From Planctomycetaceae bacterium (GTDB taxonomy: Bacteria > Planctomycetota > Planctomycetia > Pirellulales > Pirellulaceae), in contig PKCQ01000283.1 in the NCBI GenBank assembly GCA_002862265.1, forward strand, positions 1 to 8,539: a DNA stretch of 8,539 bases, in the 5' to 3' direction. The position numbers and the translations under genes are program-made. The notes under the pieces were generated by a model. That model ran no database searches. It was not told the origin of the DNA and worked only from the letters and a program-made list of their open reading frames with translations. Below are positions 1 through 6,310 of this stretch, in pieces (positions within the stretch are counted from its first letter, which is position 1; each line of letters opens with the position of its first letter).

Positions 1-1563
1 GAGTATCGCAAGTACATCGAAAAAGATAATGCTCTGGCCCGACGATTCCAAGAGATTATCGTCGAGCCAACGAGCAAGGACGAGACGATCGAAATCCTCA
101 AGGGATTGCGTGAGCGTTACGAAGAGCATCACCGAGTGAAGTTTACCGACGATGCGTTAGTTGCCGCTGTTGAGATGAGTGAACGCTACATCACTGCGCG
201 TTGCCTACCTGACAAGGCAATTGACGTAATAGATGAGGCAGGTGCTCGGATCCGTCTTCGCAATATGTCCAAACCACCAAACTTGAAAGAGCTCGATGAA
301 GACATTGAGAACTTGAACAAGGACAAGGAAGACGCGGTCGCGAACCAAGACTTCGAGAAGGCGGCTTCTCTGCGAGATAAGGCAGACAAGCTTCGCAAGA
401 AGAAGGAAGATATCACTCGCGAGTGGCGTGAGAAGAGCCGCGAGACCGATGGAGTCGTTGACGAAGACGTAATCTCAGAAGTCGTCTCCAAGATGACTGG
501 CATTCCGTTGACACGTCTTAGCACCGAAGACTCGGCTCGTTTGATGGAAATGGAAGACGAGCTGCACAAGCGGGTCGTCAGTCAGGACGCGGCTGTTTCT
601 GCGGTCGCCAAGGCTGTTCGCCGAAGCCGCAGTGGCCTGAAGGATCCTCAGCGTCCGACCGGCTGCTTTGTCTTCGCTGGTCCGACAGGTGTTGGTAAGA
701 CTTTGCTAGCCAAGGCTTTGGCTGAATTCATGTTCGGTGACTCCGATGCGTTGGTGCACATCGACATGAGTGAATACATGGAGAAGCATAACATCAGTCG
801 TCTGATTGGTGCTCCTCCCGGCTATGTCGGCTACGAAGAAGGCGGTCAGTTGACTGAGAAGATTCGTCGTCGTCCTTACGCTGTGGTCCTGCTCGACGAA
901 ATCGAGAAAGCTCACCCGGACATTTTCAATATGTTGCTGCAAGTTATGGAAGAGGGGCGGCTTACTGACTCCTTCGGCCGTCACGTTGACTTCCGCAATG
1001 TGATTTTGATTCTGACCACAAACGCGGGTGCGGATGCGATCAAGAACGAGTCAGCTTTTGGCTTCCAGAAGCCGGATGACGATTCTTCCTACGACAACAT
1101 GAAGTCGCGGGTCATGGACCAGATCGAGCGTGTGTTCCGTCCAGAGTTCTTGAATCGTCTGGATGACACCATCATCTTCCGTCACTTGAAGAAGGAAGAC
1201 CTCAAGGAGGTTATCGACTTCGAACTGTCCAAGGTTCGTGAGCGGCTGCTTGATCGTGGTTATGAGCTGGAACTGACGGATGCATCGAAAGAGTTCTTGA
1301 TCGATAAGGGGGCAAACCTCGATTACGGTGCCCGTCCGCTGCGTCGTGCATTGGAGCAACGCATCGAAGATCCGCTCGCCGAAGATATCCTGCGTGGCAA
1401 GTTTGAAGGCGTGAACACCATCATCGTCGATGTTATTCGTGATGATGAAGACAAGGTCGTTCGCCTCGGCTTCCACGGTGAGAACCGAGAAGTTCCGGAA
1501 GAGGAACCGGTTGCTGTTGGCGGCGGCGAAGAGGAAGCTCCTTCCGAAGAGTCTGCTTCCTAG
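1..1563 (+). CDS. clpC: ClpC-type AAA+ chaperone/ATPase, C-terminal 520 residues (5' end outside window)
   Basis: ClpC is an HSP100 unfoldase that feeds proteins into ClpP. The frame is open from base 1, so the N-domain and most of ATPase domain 1 (D1) are missing; the usual length is about 820-860 residues. Visible in order: the end of D1 with its arginine pair in ALARRFQ (residues 11-17); a charged coiled-coil UVR-type middle domain (about 106-141), which marks ClpC rather than ClpA or ClpB; then a complete D2. D2 has Walker A GPTGVGKT (227-234), Walker B VVLLDE (295-300), sensor-1 TTNAG, an arginine finger in FRPEFLNRLDD and sensor-2 GARPLRRA. AFGF just after sensor 1 (1054-1065) sits where the ClpP-docking tripeptide loop lies, so ClpP partnership is likely. 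The last ~20 residues are Glu-, Gly- and Ser-rich. The stop TAG at 1561 is followed by a terminator, so clpC ends its transcript. Identification is firm. Confidence 0.96.
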   Translation, partial: EYRKYIEKDNALARRFQEIIVEPTSKDETIEILKGLRERYEEHHRVKFTDDALVAAVEMSERYITARCLPDKAIDVIDEAGARIRLRNMSKPPNLKELDEDIENLNKDKEDAVANQDFEKAASLRDKADKLRKKKEDITREWREKSRETDGVVDEDVISEVVSKMTGIPLTRLSTEDSARLMEMEDELHKRVVSQDAAVSAVAKAVRRSRSGLKDPQRPTGCFVFAGPTGVGKTLLAKALAEFMFGDSDALVHIDMSEYMEKHNISRLIGAPPGYVGYEEGGQLTEKIRRRPYAVVLLDEIEKAHPDIFNMLLQVMEEGRLTDSFGRHVDFRNVILILTTNAGADAIKNESAFGFQKPDDDSSYDNMKSRVMDQIERVFRPEFLNRLDDTIIFRHLKKEDLKEVIDFELSKVRERLLDRGYELELTDASKEFLIDKGANLDYGARPLRRALEQRIEDPLAEDILRGKFEGVNTIIVDVIRDDEDKVVRLGFHGENREVPEEEPVAVGGGEEEAPSEESAS

Positions 1564-1589
1564 CCTAAACCAGATAAATAGAAAATAAT

Positions 1590-1622
1590 AAAACAGTGGT
1601 CGTTCTCGGCCGCTGTTTTTTT
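1590..1622 (+). terminator. Rho-independent terminator of clpC
   Basis: A 13-bp stem with two G-U wobbles pairs 1590-1602 with 1607-1619 around a TTCT loop. It is preceded by an A-rich stretch and overlaps a run of seven T (1616-1622). It lies 27 bp after the clpC stop. The A-run/T-run symmetry could give some activity on the minus strand too, but no minus-strand gene ends here. Confidence 0.88.
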
Positions 1623-1676
1623 GTGTCTTAGCGGACGTCGTAAAAGTCGTCGGCAATGCTTCGGGCGTAGCACGGA

Positions 1677-1718
1677 AGCATGGCTCTTCTCGGGCCAGGG
1701 ACCATGCTAAAGAGAGCC
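1677..1718 (+). repeat. Two overlapping, mutually exclusive inverted repeats upstream of the secreted-protein gene
   Basis: AGCATGG at 1677-1683 pairs perfectly with CCATGCT at 1702-1708. GGCTCT at 1682-1687 pairs perfectly with AGAGCC at 1713-1718. The two stems share bases 1682-1683, so they cannot both form completely. They lie 42-83 bases before ATG 1760. No T-run follows, so neither is a terminator. They may be an untranslated-leader structure or simply chance. Confidence 0.3.
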
Positions 1719-1759
1719 CATTCTCGCAAGTCAATTGATTCGAATACAAGGTCATAGAA

Positions 1760-2590
1760 ATGCTCTTGCTCCCCTTACTTCTCGCTATGATTACGATTGC
1801 CGACGAAAGCAAGGTCATGCTGGAAGGCAAGACGCTCAATGAGAGTAGCGGGGTATGCGTGACGCATGGCGGCAAGGTGGTCTGGAGTCACAATGATTCT
1901 GGCGGCAAGCCCCGGGTATTCGCATACCGGCGTGACGGGCGATTCTTATGCCAAGTCTGGCTAAACGATGCCGAAGCGATCGACTGGGAAGACATGTGTT
2001 CGTTTGAGCGCAACGGCAAGGAGTACTTGGCTATTGCAGATGTCGGCGACAATGGCGAGACGCGATCTGCCGTGATGCTTTACATCGTTGAGGTTCCACC
2101 ATTGCAGGACGTAAAAGACTATTTGCAGATTCGCACCAAGAGTTTCGGAAGCATCAAGTTGCATTATCCCGACGGCTCGCATAACTGCGAGGCAATTGCC
2201 TACGATCCGCAGCGAAAGAGTTTTTGGCTGCCTAGCAAGACGCAGTACAAGTCTCAGTTGTTCGAATGCGATGCCAGACAGCTGGAGGGAGCGCACGAAA
2301 CTGAGGCTATACTGATTCAAGAGATTGTCATGCCGCTCGTAACGGGAGGCGATATTTCTCGTGACGGTAAGTCGCTTGTACTGTGCAGCTACGGTGCCGG
2401 AATTCTGATGGCGCGTAATGACAAGAGTCAACAGGAAGTCTGGAGGTTTGCTAAGAGCTACGACAGGTCTCTATTCAAGACACCAATTCGCAAGCAAGGG
2501 GAGAGCATCTGTTTTGCAGATGACGATAAGCACTTGCTGCTCACGAGTGAGTTTGCTCCCACACCACTTTTCCGAATTAATGCTCCCTAA
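1760..2590 (+). CDS. Small secreted beta-propeller-like protein, function unknown
   Basis: 276 residues. The N-terminus (MLLLPLLLAM) is a short hydrophobic segment that could be a signal peptide cut near A14, though it has no basic residue before the core. The rest has propeller-blade-like spacing of short conserved patches: HNDSGGKP (44-51), DWEDM (75-79), ADVGDNGE (93-100), NCEAIAYDP (142-150), GGDISRDGKS (196-205) and GESICFADD (247-255). Patches of the HNDSGG, DWEDM, GDNGE, EAIAYDP type recur in secreted bacterial proteins annotated as hypothetical or phytase/SdiA-regulated-like beta-propellers. Placing this protein there is my recollection, not a search result. Its 276 residues are few for a full propeller. 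ATG 1760 is the first start after an in-frame TGA at 1736, with AAGG at 1748-1751 eight bases upstream. It stands alone between the clpC terminator and a convergent gap. No enzymatic role can be assigned. Confidence 0.8.
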   Translation: MLLLPLLLAMITIADESKVMLEGKTLNESSGVCVTHGGKVVWSHNDSGGKPRVFAYRRDGRFLCQVWLNDAEAIDWEDMCSFERNGKEYLAIADVGDNGETRSAVMLYIVEVPPLQDVKDYLQIRTKSFGSIKLHYPDGSHNCEAIAYDPQRKSFWLPSKTQYKSQLFECDARQLEGAHETEAILIQEIVMPLVTGGDISRDGKSLVLCSYGAGILMARNDKSQQEVWRFAKSYDRSLFKTPIRKQGESICFADDDKHLLLTSEFAPTPLFRINAP

Positions 2591-2595
2591 ATCGC

Positions 2596-2645
2596 AAACC
2601 GAAGCGTGAGCGAGGGGAAAAGCTGGTTTCGTTTGCTCGCGGTTT
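2596..2645. repeat. REP-like intergenic hairpin with GAAGCGTGAGCGAGG motif
   Basis: Six bases after the stop of the secreted-protein gene, AAACCG (2596-2601) pairs with CGGTTT (2640-2645), AGC with GCT (2635-2637), and GAGCGA with TCGTTT (2629-2634) through two G-U pairs. This gives a long, interrupted stem-loop. The left arm contains GAAGCGTGAGCGAGG (2601-2615), which I recall as recurrent between genes in Pirellulaceae genomes. There is no T-run. It may help end or stabilise the upstream transcript, or be a dispersed palindromic repeat. Confidence 0.5.
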
Positions 2646-2757
2646 ATCGCCGCGCTGACACGTCAGGTCATAAAAGGGTAAAGCGAATGAGTGCACCGTA
2701 GTAATGCAGTTTCAAGTGGCTATCGGTGATCCTCACGGGAATACGGTGGGACATCCG

Positions 2758-2986
2758 ATCGGGGCGTCATTTAGCTAGTAGACCAGTTCGAGAAATATCC
2801 CTACACCAGCGCGGGAAAGATGGTGCGTCTGGCCTAATCGCTAAGTCGTGATTGGTGTATGAAACTTGGCGTTTCATGCCCACATGCTTCATAGGTGCAA
2901 TGACTCGGACCTGAGCCAGAGGGAAAGGCGGTTTCTTGAGTGATGCTAACGCAGTAAGTGGGGCGTCTTGTAAATGCATCGGGGCG
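2758..2986. mobile_element. Candidate small non-coding inverted-repeat element (MITE-like) with 9-bp flanking direct repeats
   Basis: ATCGGGGCG occurs at 2758-2766 and again at 2978-2986, bracketing 211 bp. One base inside each copy is CATTTA: 2768-2773 on the plus strand and 2976-2971 on the minus strand, so the interior has short terminal inverted repeats. The interior is also roughly dyad-symmetric: TCTGGC...GAAAC (2828-2865) resembles the reverse complement of 2886-2920 at about two-thirds identity with gaps. A perfect small hairpin lies near the centre. This fits a transposon-derived hairpin element with a 9-bp target duplication. However, 9-mers repeat by chance fairly often over 450 bp and the terminal repeats are very short. 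There is no transposase. Confidence 0.28.
2857..2879. repeat. Near-perfect hairpin containing TGAAAC-N5-GTTTCA
   Basis: GTATGAAAC (2857-2865) and GTTTCATGC (2871-2879) form nine pairs, one of them a wobble, around a 5-base loop TTGGC. The core TGAAAC-N5-GTTTCA (2860-2876) has the same arms and spacing as the palindrome over the App1 gene start at 7364-7380. It could be a protein-binding dyad or the apex of a longer RNA fold. No T-run follows on either strand. Confidence 0.5.
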
Positions 2987-3042
2987 ATTGAAGCCTGGGC
3001 TCCGGCATCAGAGCGGCAAACGTCTACAGTTCAGTGTTGGGG

Positions 3043-4125
3043 CTACTGCCGCTGCGCGGCGATCACGTCAGCGTTTTGGGCACGGTGGCGAAGCGCGTGA
3101 TCGACGAGCACGAGAGCGAGCATGGCTTCGGCAATCGGCGTCGCTCGAATGCCGACACAGGGATCATGACGGCCTTTTGTAATCACTTCAATTTCATTGC
3201 CCGAGCGGTCCACACTCCTGCCTGGGAGCCGTAAGCTAGAGGTTGGCTTGAGAGCAATGTGAGCCACAATGTCTTGGCCACTTGAGATGCCACCAAGTGT
3301 GCCGCCAGCGGAGTTCGACTGGAAGCCATCTTTGGTAATCTCATCGCGGTGCTCGGTACCACGCTGCTCAACAACAGAAACGCCATCGCCGAGTTCTACT
3401 GCCCGAACAGCATTGATGCTCATTAGGGCATAGGCAATCTCGGCGTCTAACTTGTCGAATACGGGCTCACCCCAGCCCGCGGGGCAGCCTGAAGCGACGA
3501 CCGTGATCTTAGCGCCAATCGAGTCGCCGTCTTTGCTGAGCTTGGACATGAACCCTTCAAGTTCAGGAATGCCTTCTGCATCGGGAAAGAAGAAAGGATT
3601 CTGTTCGACTGTGCCCCAGTCATGATTCTTCGGGCGAATTGGGCCGAGCTGCGAAAGGAAGCCGCGAACCTGCACTCCGTAACGCTCCTTCAAGTATTTC
3701 TTGGCGATCGCACCAGCGGCGACTCGCATGCTGGTTTCTCTCGCAGAGGCACGGCCGCCTCCGCGATAGTCTCGAAAGCCATACTTCTGGTCGTAAGTAA
3801 AATCGGCGTGAGCCGGCCGGTACTGTTCCTTAATGTTACTGTAATCTTTGGAGCGCTGGTCGGTATTCTCGATCACCATTCCGATTGGCGTGCCCGTGGT
3901 CTTGCCTTCAAAAACCCCCGACAGAATACGAACTTCGTCGGCCTCTTTTCGTTGAGTCGTGAATCGAGATTGGCCGGGCTTCCGGCGGTCGAGGTCGCCT
4001 TGAAGGTCGGTTTCGGAGAGTTCCAGGCCAGGAGGGCATCCGTCGACAACACACCCCAATGCGTGGCCATGACTCTCGCCGAAAGTGGTGACACAGAAAT
4101 TACGGCCGAAAGTGTTGCCTGACAT
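3043..4125 (-). CDS. aroC: Chorismate synthase (complete)
   Basis: AroC catalyses the last shikimate step, converting EPSP to chorismate by trans-elimination of phosphate. It needs reduced FMN, works as a cytosolic homotetramer, and supplies aromatic amino acids and other chorismate products. All three family signatures are present: GESHG (16-20), GGGRASARET (122-131) and RHDPCVGIRATPIAEAM (319-335). Also visible are the family active-site histidines H19 and H106 and an Arg-rich substrate region around R47-R48. At 360 residues it closely resembles the 361-residue E. coli enzyme throughout, including ENTDQRS and DEITKDGFQSN. I chose ATG 4125 because MSGNTFGRNF aligns with the E. coli N-terminus MAGNTIGQLF. 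The frame runs open to a GTG at 4188, but that adds 21 unlikely residues and lies upstream of a plausible -10 box. There is no clear Shine-Dalgarno site; the leader just before ATG is pyrimidine-rich. Divergent from the ferredoxin gene and convergent with the secreted-protein gene. Confidence 0.97.
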   Translation of the reverse strand: MSGNTFGRNFCVTTFGESHGHALGCVVDGCPPGLELSETDLQGDLDRRKPGQSRFTTQRKEADEVRILSGVFEGKTTGTPIGMVIENTDQRSKDYSNIKEQYRPAHADFTYDQKYGFRDYRGGGRASARETSMRVAAGAIAKKYLKERYGVQVRGFLSQLGPIRPKNHDWGTVEQNPFFFPDAEGIPELEGFMSKLSKDGDSIGAKITVVASGCPAGWGEPVFDKLDAEIAYALMSINAVRAVELGDGVSVVEQRGTEHRDEITKDGFQSNSAGGTLGGISSGQDIVAHIALKPTSSLRLPGRSVDRSGNEIEVITKGRHDPCVGIRATPIAEAMLALVLVDHALRHRAQNADVIAAQRQ

Positions 4126-4169
4126 AGCGAACCGAGAAGCGAGCAAAGAGAAGAAGAAATTGAGGCCCA

Positions 4170-4175
4170 AGTATA
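4170..4175 (-). promoter_or_regulatory. Possible -10 box for aroC
   Basis: Read on the minus strand this is TATACT, five of six matches to TATAAT. It predicts a transcript start near 4163 and a leader of about 38 bases before ATG 4125. The expected -35 position (CTGTGC near 4198-4193) matches poorly, so this rests on the -10 alone. Confidence 0.28.
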
Positions 4176-4233
4176 GATTCTCTGACACGCACGCACAGCG
4201 CCAGCAGGCTTTGTAGCCATCTCATACGAGGGC

Positions 4234-4262
4234 TCGACCGCAGGGCGAAACTGCTCTATTTT
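4234..4262 (+). promoter_or_regulatory. Possible sigma-70-type promoter for the ferredoxin gene
   Basis: TCGACC (4234-4239) and TATTTT (4257-4262) each match four of six consensus bases and are separated by exactly 17 bp. The -10 ends 40 bases before ATG 4303. The match is modest; position and spacing are the main support. Confidence 0.3.
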
Positions 4263-4302
4263 CAGACCATCTAGCGAAAAGTTCATCACAGGAGAGGATT
4301 TG

Positions 4303-4656
4303 ATGCCCAAGCTTACAGTCGAAGGTTACGGAGAATTTGAAGTCGAGAGCGGCAAGCGTCTGGTTTTGGCAATGGAAGAAGATGCCAAGGTCGATCAGCT
4401 GCACGCTTGTGGTGGAATGGGAAAGTGCACGACCTGCCGAGTCGAATTCGTTGACGGCGAGCCAAGCAAAATGACTCAAGCAGAGAAGGATTGCTTGGCC
4501 GCACGTGAGCTCAGCGGAGTTCGGCTTTCTTGCCAAATCCAGTGTGCTCAAGACATGAGCGTGAAAGCTATTAGTCGGGTGGAAGGCAGCGGAAGGGCTG
4601 ATGCTGGAGGCCCTGTTGCTCCCGAAATGACGCCTGATCCGCAATGGGTTGAGTAG
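4303..4656 (+). CDS. [2Fe-2S] ferredoxin
   Basis: A 117-residue soluble electron carrier with a beta-grasp [2Fe-2S] domain. The cluster ligands are C36, C42, C45 and C77, in the pattern C-x5-C-x2-C-x31-C. The x5 spacing in CGGMGKCTTC is that of adrenodoxin/Isc-type and related bacterial ferredoxins, not the x4 of plant photosynthetic ones. Two further cysteines, C64 and C81, are not needed for the cluster. About 25 residues follow the domain, ending in PDPQWVE. I chose ATG 4303 over the TTG directly before it because a strong GGAGAGG site (4291-4297) precedes it; this is the clearest ribosome site in the window. Divergent from aroC, and 171 bp ahead of the AsmA-like gene on the same strand with no terminator seen between, so co-transcription is possible. 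The redox partner is unknown; reduction of flavin for AroC is only a guess from position. Confidence 0.93.
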   Translation: MPKLTVEGYGEFEVESGKRLVLAMEEDAKVDQLHACGGMGKCTTCRVEFVDGEPSKMTQAEKDCLAARELSGVRLSCQIQCAQDMSVKAISRVEGSGRADAGGPVAPEMTPDPQWVE

Positions 4657-4827
4657 AGTCAGCGTACTCGAGGGCCGAGATTGCTAGCATTTTACCGGCT
4701 ATGTCTGTCGGCGTAGACTCAAGACCTGTGCGAGAAGTATCCTTAAGTGGTTGAGAGTCTGGCTGGTATTCCTGCACAAAGGCGGAATTAGCCCGGACTG
4801 CAAACTTATTCGATGAGCTAGCCAAGG

Positions 4828-6231
4828 ATGGCAAAGCAAGCTGACAGGAAGATTCATGAATCATCGCGGCGCACTTTGGTGCGTCTTGCGTTCTTAACGC
4901 TGTCAGTTGTTCCGCTCGTGGTCTGTCTGGTTTGGAGTTTCTTACAGTATGCTGGGCTCAACCACACGCGGCAAGTTGCTGCTTGGGAGGAACTCTTGAG
5001 TCAGCGGTTGGGCGTGTATGTGTCCATTGAGCAGGTGGAACTATTGTCTCCAACTCGGACGCGACTTCATGGTTTGCAGATTCGTGACCCAGAAAATAAA
5101 GTCGTCTACGCAATAGCAAGAGTCATCGACCATCAGTGGTCAAATGAGCTCCAACGCATGAAAGTGTACGATCTTGCTGTCGAGGGCCCCCGCATGGCTG
5201 GTGCCTATCCGCTGCTCAAAGACTTATTGATTAGACCAAGCGAACAAGACTGCGAGCTTGAGTTGCAGTTTGCGAATGTCGTCATCCAAGGTGGGATTAA
5301 GCCACAAAGCTTTCCTAGTGCGGATCTGCATGTCTTTCCGACCAGCTCGGAGACAAGTCTTGAGCTGGATATCATTTCGCAACGGTATCAGGACAAAAAG
5401 CCAATTCGGATCTCATTGACGCGTTTCCACGGTGAAGGCAATCAGAGGACGGAGTTGAGCTTTGTTTCCAGCGAAACTCCCCTACCCTGCTCCTTGGTGA
5501 GATGGTTTCAGCCGGGGATATCGAGTTTCGGAGAAGGTGCGGAGCTTCTCGGCTCCGCCACTTTGGGCTTTGATTCCAATGGCTGGAGGCTGTTGATTAA
5601 TCGGGCTCAGAAGCCAGTTCAGGAATTGACTATTCAAAAAATCGATTTCGAGACACTCAGCTGGAACGCTCCGGAGATAGTGACGGGGCAAGGCAGAGTT
5701 GTGCTCAAGGACTTGGATGCGTCGCCTGCCGGTCTCACGCGAGTGTGGGGGCTGATGCAGATCGAGCACGGCGAGATCCAACGTCAGTTTCTGCAGGTTG
5801 CTGGTCGGCAGCTCGGAGTGATATTGCCGGAACATCTGCAAGCTGCACCCGCCGGAACCGAGGGCTTTGGGCGTATCGGTCTGTGGTTTCACGTTGATTT
5901 GTCTGGCAGCCCAACGGTCAATCTTGCTGGCGACTTAGAGATCGCAGTGCAAGGTGGAGAAGTGAGAAAGGGCTCACTGCTAGAAGATCGAGCGGGAAAT
6001 CCAATGGCGGCGAAATTCGATTGGGATACCCCTGTGCGTCTTCCCAGCCTCCTCCAGGCCTTCAAGCCATCGGGAGGCGGTTTGGTGTATGGTGTGGAGT
6101 TTGCCTCTTCTTCCGTGCCGAAAAGAGGCTATGCACCTGTCACTAGTGTACTTGAGAGCTGGTTGAAGCCGAAGCAGGAGATCCTGCATTCACAACGTAA
6201 TGCTCGAGCTTCTCGAACAACCATGCACTAG
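4828..6231 (+). CDS. AsmA-like membrane-anchored envelope protein, function unknown
   Basis: 467 residues. A basic N-terminus (K3, R7, K8, R14, R15, R19) precedes one hydrophobic helix (about 20-41), giving an N-in topology with the bulk outside the cytoplasmic membrane. Directly after it, SQRLGVYVSIEQVELL (58-73) then LHGLQIRDP (80-88) match the usual start of AsmA-like repeats, where a short helix leads into beta strands. The rest is beta-rich and low in cysteine. The segment EHGEIQRQFLQVAGRQLGV (313-331) resembles a patch I recall in planctomycete hypothetical proteins of this kind. AsmA-family proteins are linked to outer-membrane assembly or lipid transport between membranes, but this one is shorter than E. 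coli AsmA (about 617) and its role is not established. ATG 4828 is the first start after an in-frame TAG at 4819. AAGG touches the ATG with no spacer, so it is probably not a working ribosome site. It converges on the App1 gene. Confidence 0.78.
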   Translation: MAKQADRKIHESSRRTLVRLAFLTLSVVPLVVCLVWSFLQYAGLNHTRQVAAWEELLSQRLGVYVSIEQVELLSPTRTRLHGLQIRDPENKVVYAIARVIDHQWSNELQRMKVYDLAVEGPRMAGAYPLLKDLLIRPSEQDCELELQFANVVIQGGIKPQSFPSADLHVFPTSSETSLELDIISQRYQDKKPIRISLTRFHGEGNQRTELSFVSSETPLPCSLVRWFQPGISSFGEGAELLGSATLGFDSNGWRLLINRAQKPVQELTIQKIDFETLSWNAPEIVTGQGRVVLKDLDASPAGLTRVWGLMQIEHGEIQRQFLQVAGRQLGVILPEHLQAAPAGTEGFGRIGLWFHVDLSGSPTVNLAGDLEIAVQGGEVRKGSLLEDRAGNPMAAKFDWDTPVRLPSLLQAFKPSGGGLVYGVEFASSSVPKRGYAPVTSVLESWLKPKQEILHSQRNARASRTTMH

Positions 6232-6310
6232 GTTCTGCGTGGCAGCTCGGAAATTAAATGAACGCCATGCCGCTCACAATTAGTCGACAGAGCCTCTTGT
6301 TTAGAGCCTG

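Larger units (their letters stand above)
2646..3042. other. Convergent intergenic remainder without a convincing gene
   Basis: This stretch lies between the hairpin after the secreted-protein gene and the aroC stop. A 70-codon minus-strand frame (2979-2767) opens at ATG, but it has no ribosome site, no recognisable domain, and lies wholly within the candidate repeat described separately. A 24-codon plus-strand frame (ATG 2704 to TAG 2776, reading MQFQVAIGDPHGNTVG and on) has no ribosome site either. CTGAC-AC-GTCAG near 2654-2665 is a short inverted repeat. I see no aroC terminator with a T-run on the minus strand. The stretch may be a decayed gene or a dispersed repeat family. Confidence 0.5.

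Noticed and set aside
2704..2778. 24-codon plus-strand reading frame beginning MQFQVAIGDPHGNTVG
   Set aside because: GDPHGN recalls the metallophosphatase GD-HGN motif, but there is no SD, no further domain, and the frame stops after 24 codons. It could be a gene relic or part of a repeat; not enough for a gene call.
2767..2979. 70-codon minus-strand ORF in the aroC convergent gap
   Set aside because: No ribosome site, no recognisable domain, and it falls exactly inside the candidate inverted-repeat element, whose symmetry explains the sequence better than coding does.
4126..4188. Longer aroC start at GTG 4188
   Set aside because: The extra 21 residues do not match chorismate synthases, there is no ribosome site, and a plausible -10 box lies inside that stretch.
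6237..6270. Stem GCGTGGC / GCCATGC between the convergent AsmA-like and App1 genes as a bidirectional terminator
   Set aside because: Seven pairs with one wobble around a 20-base loop and no T-run on either side; too weak to call a terminator.
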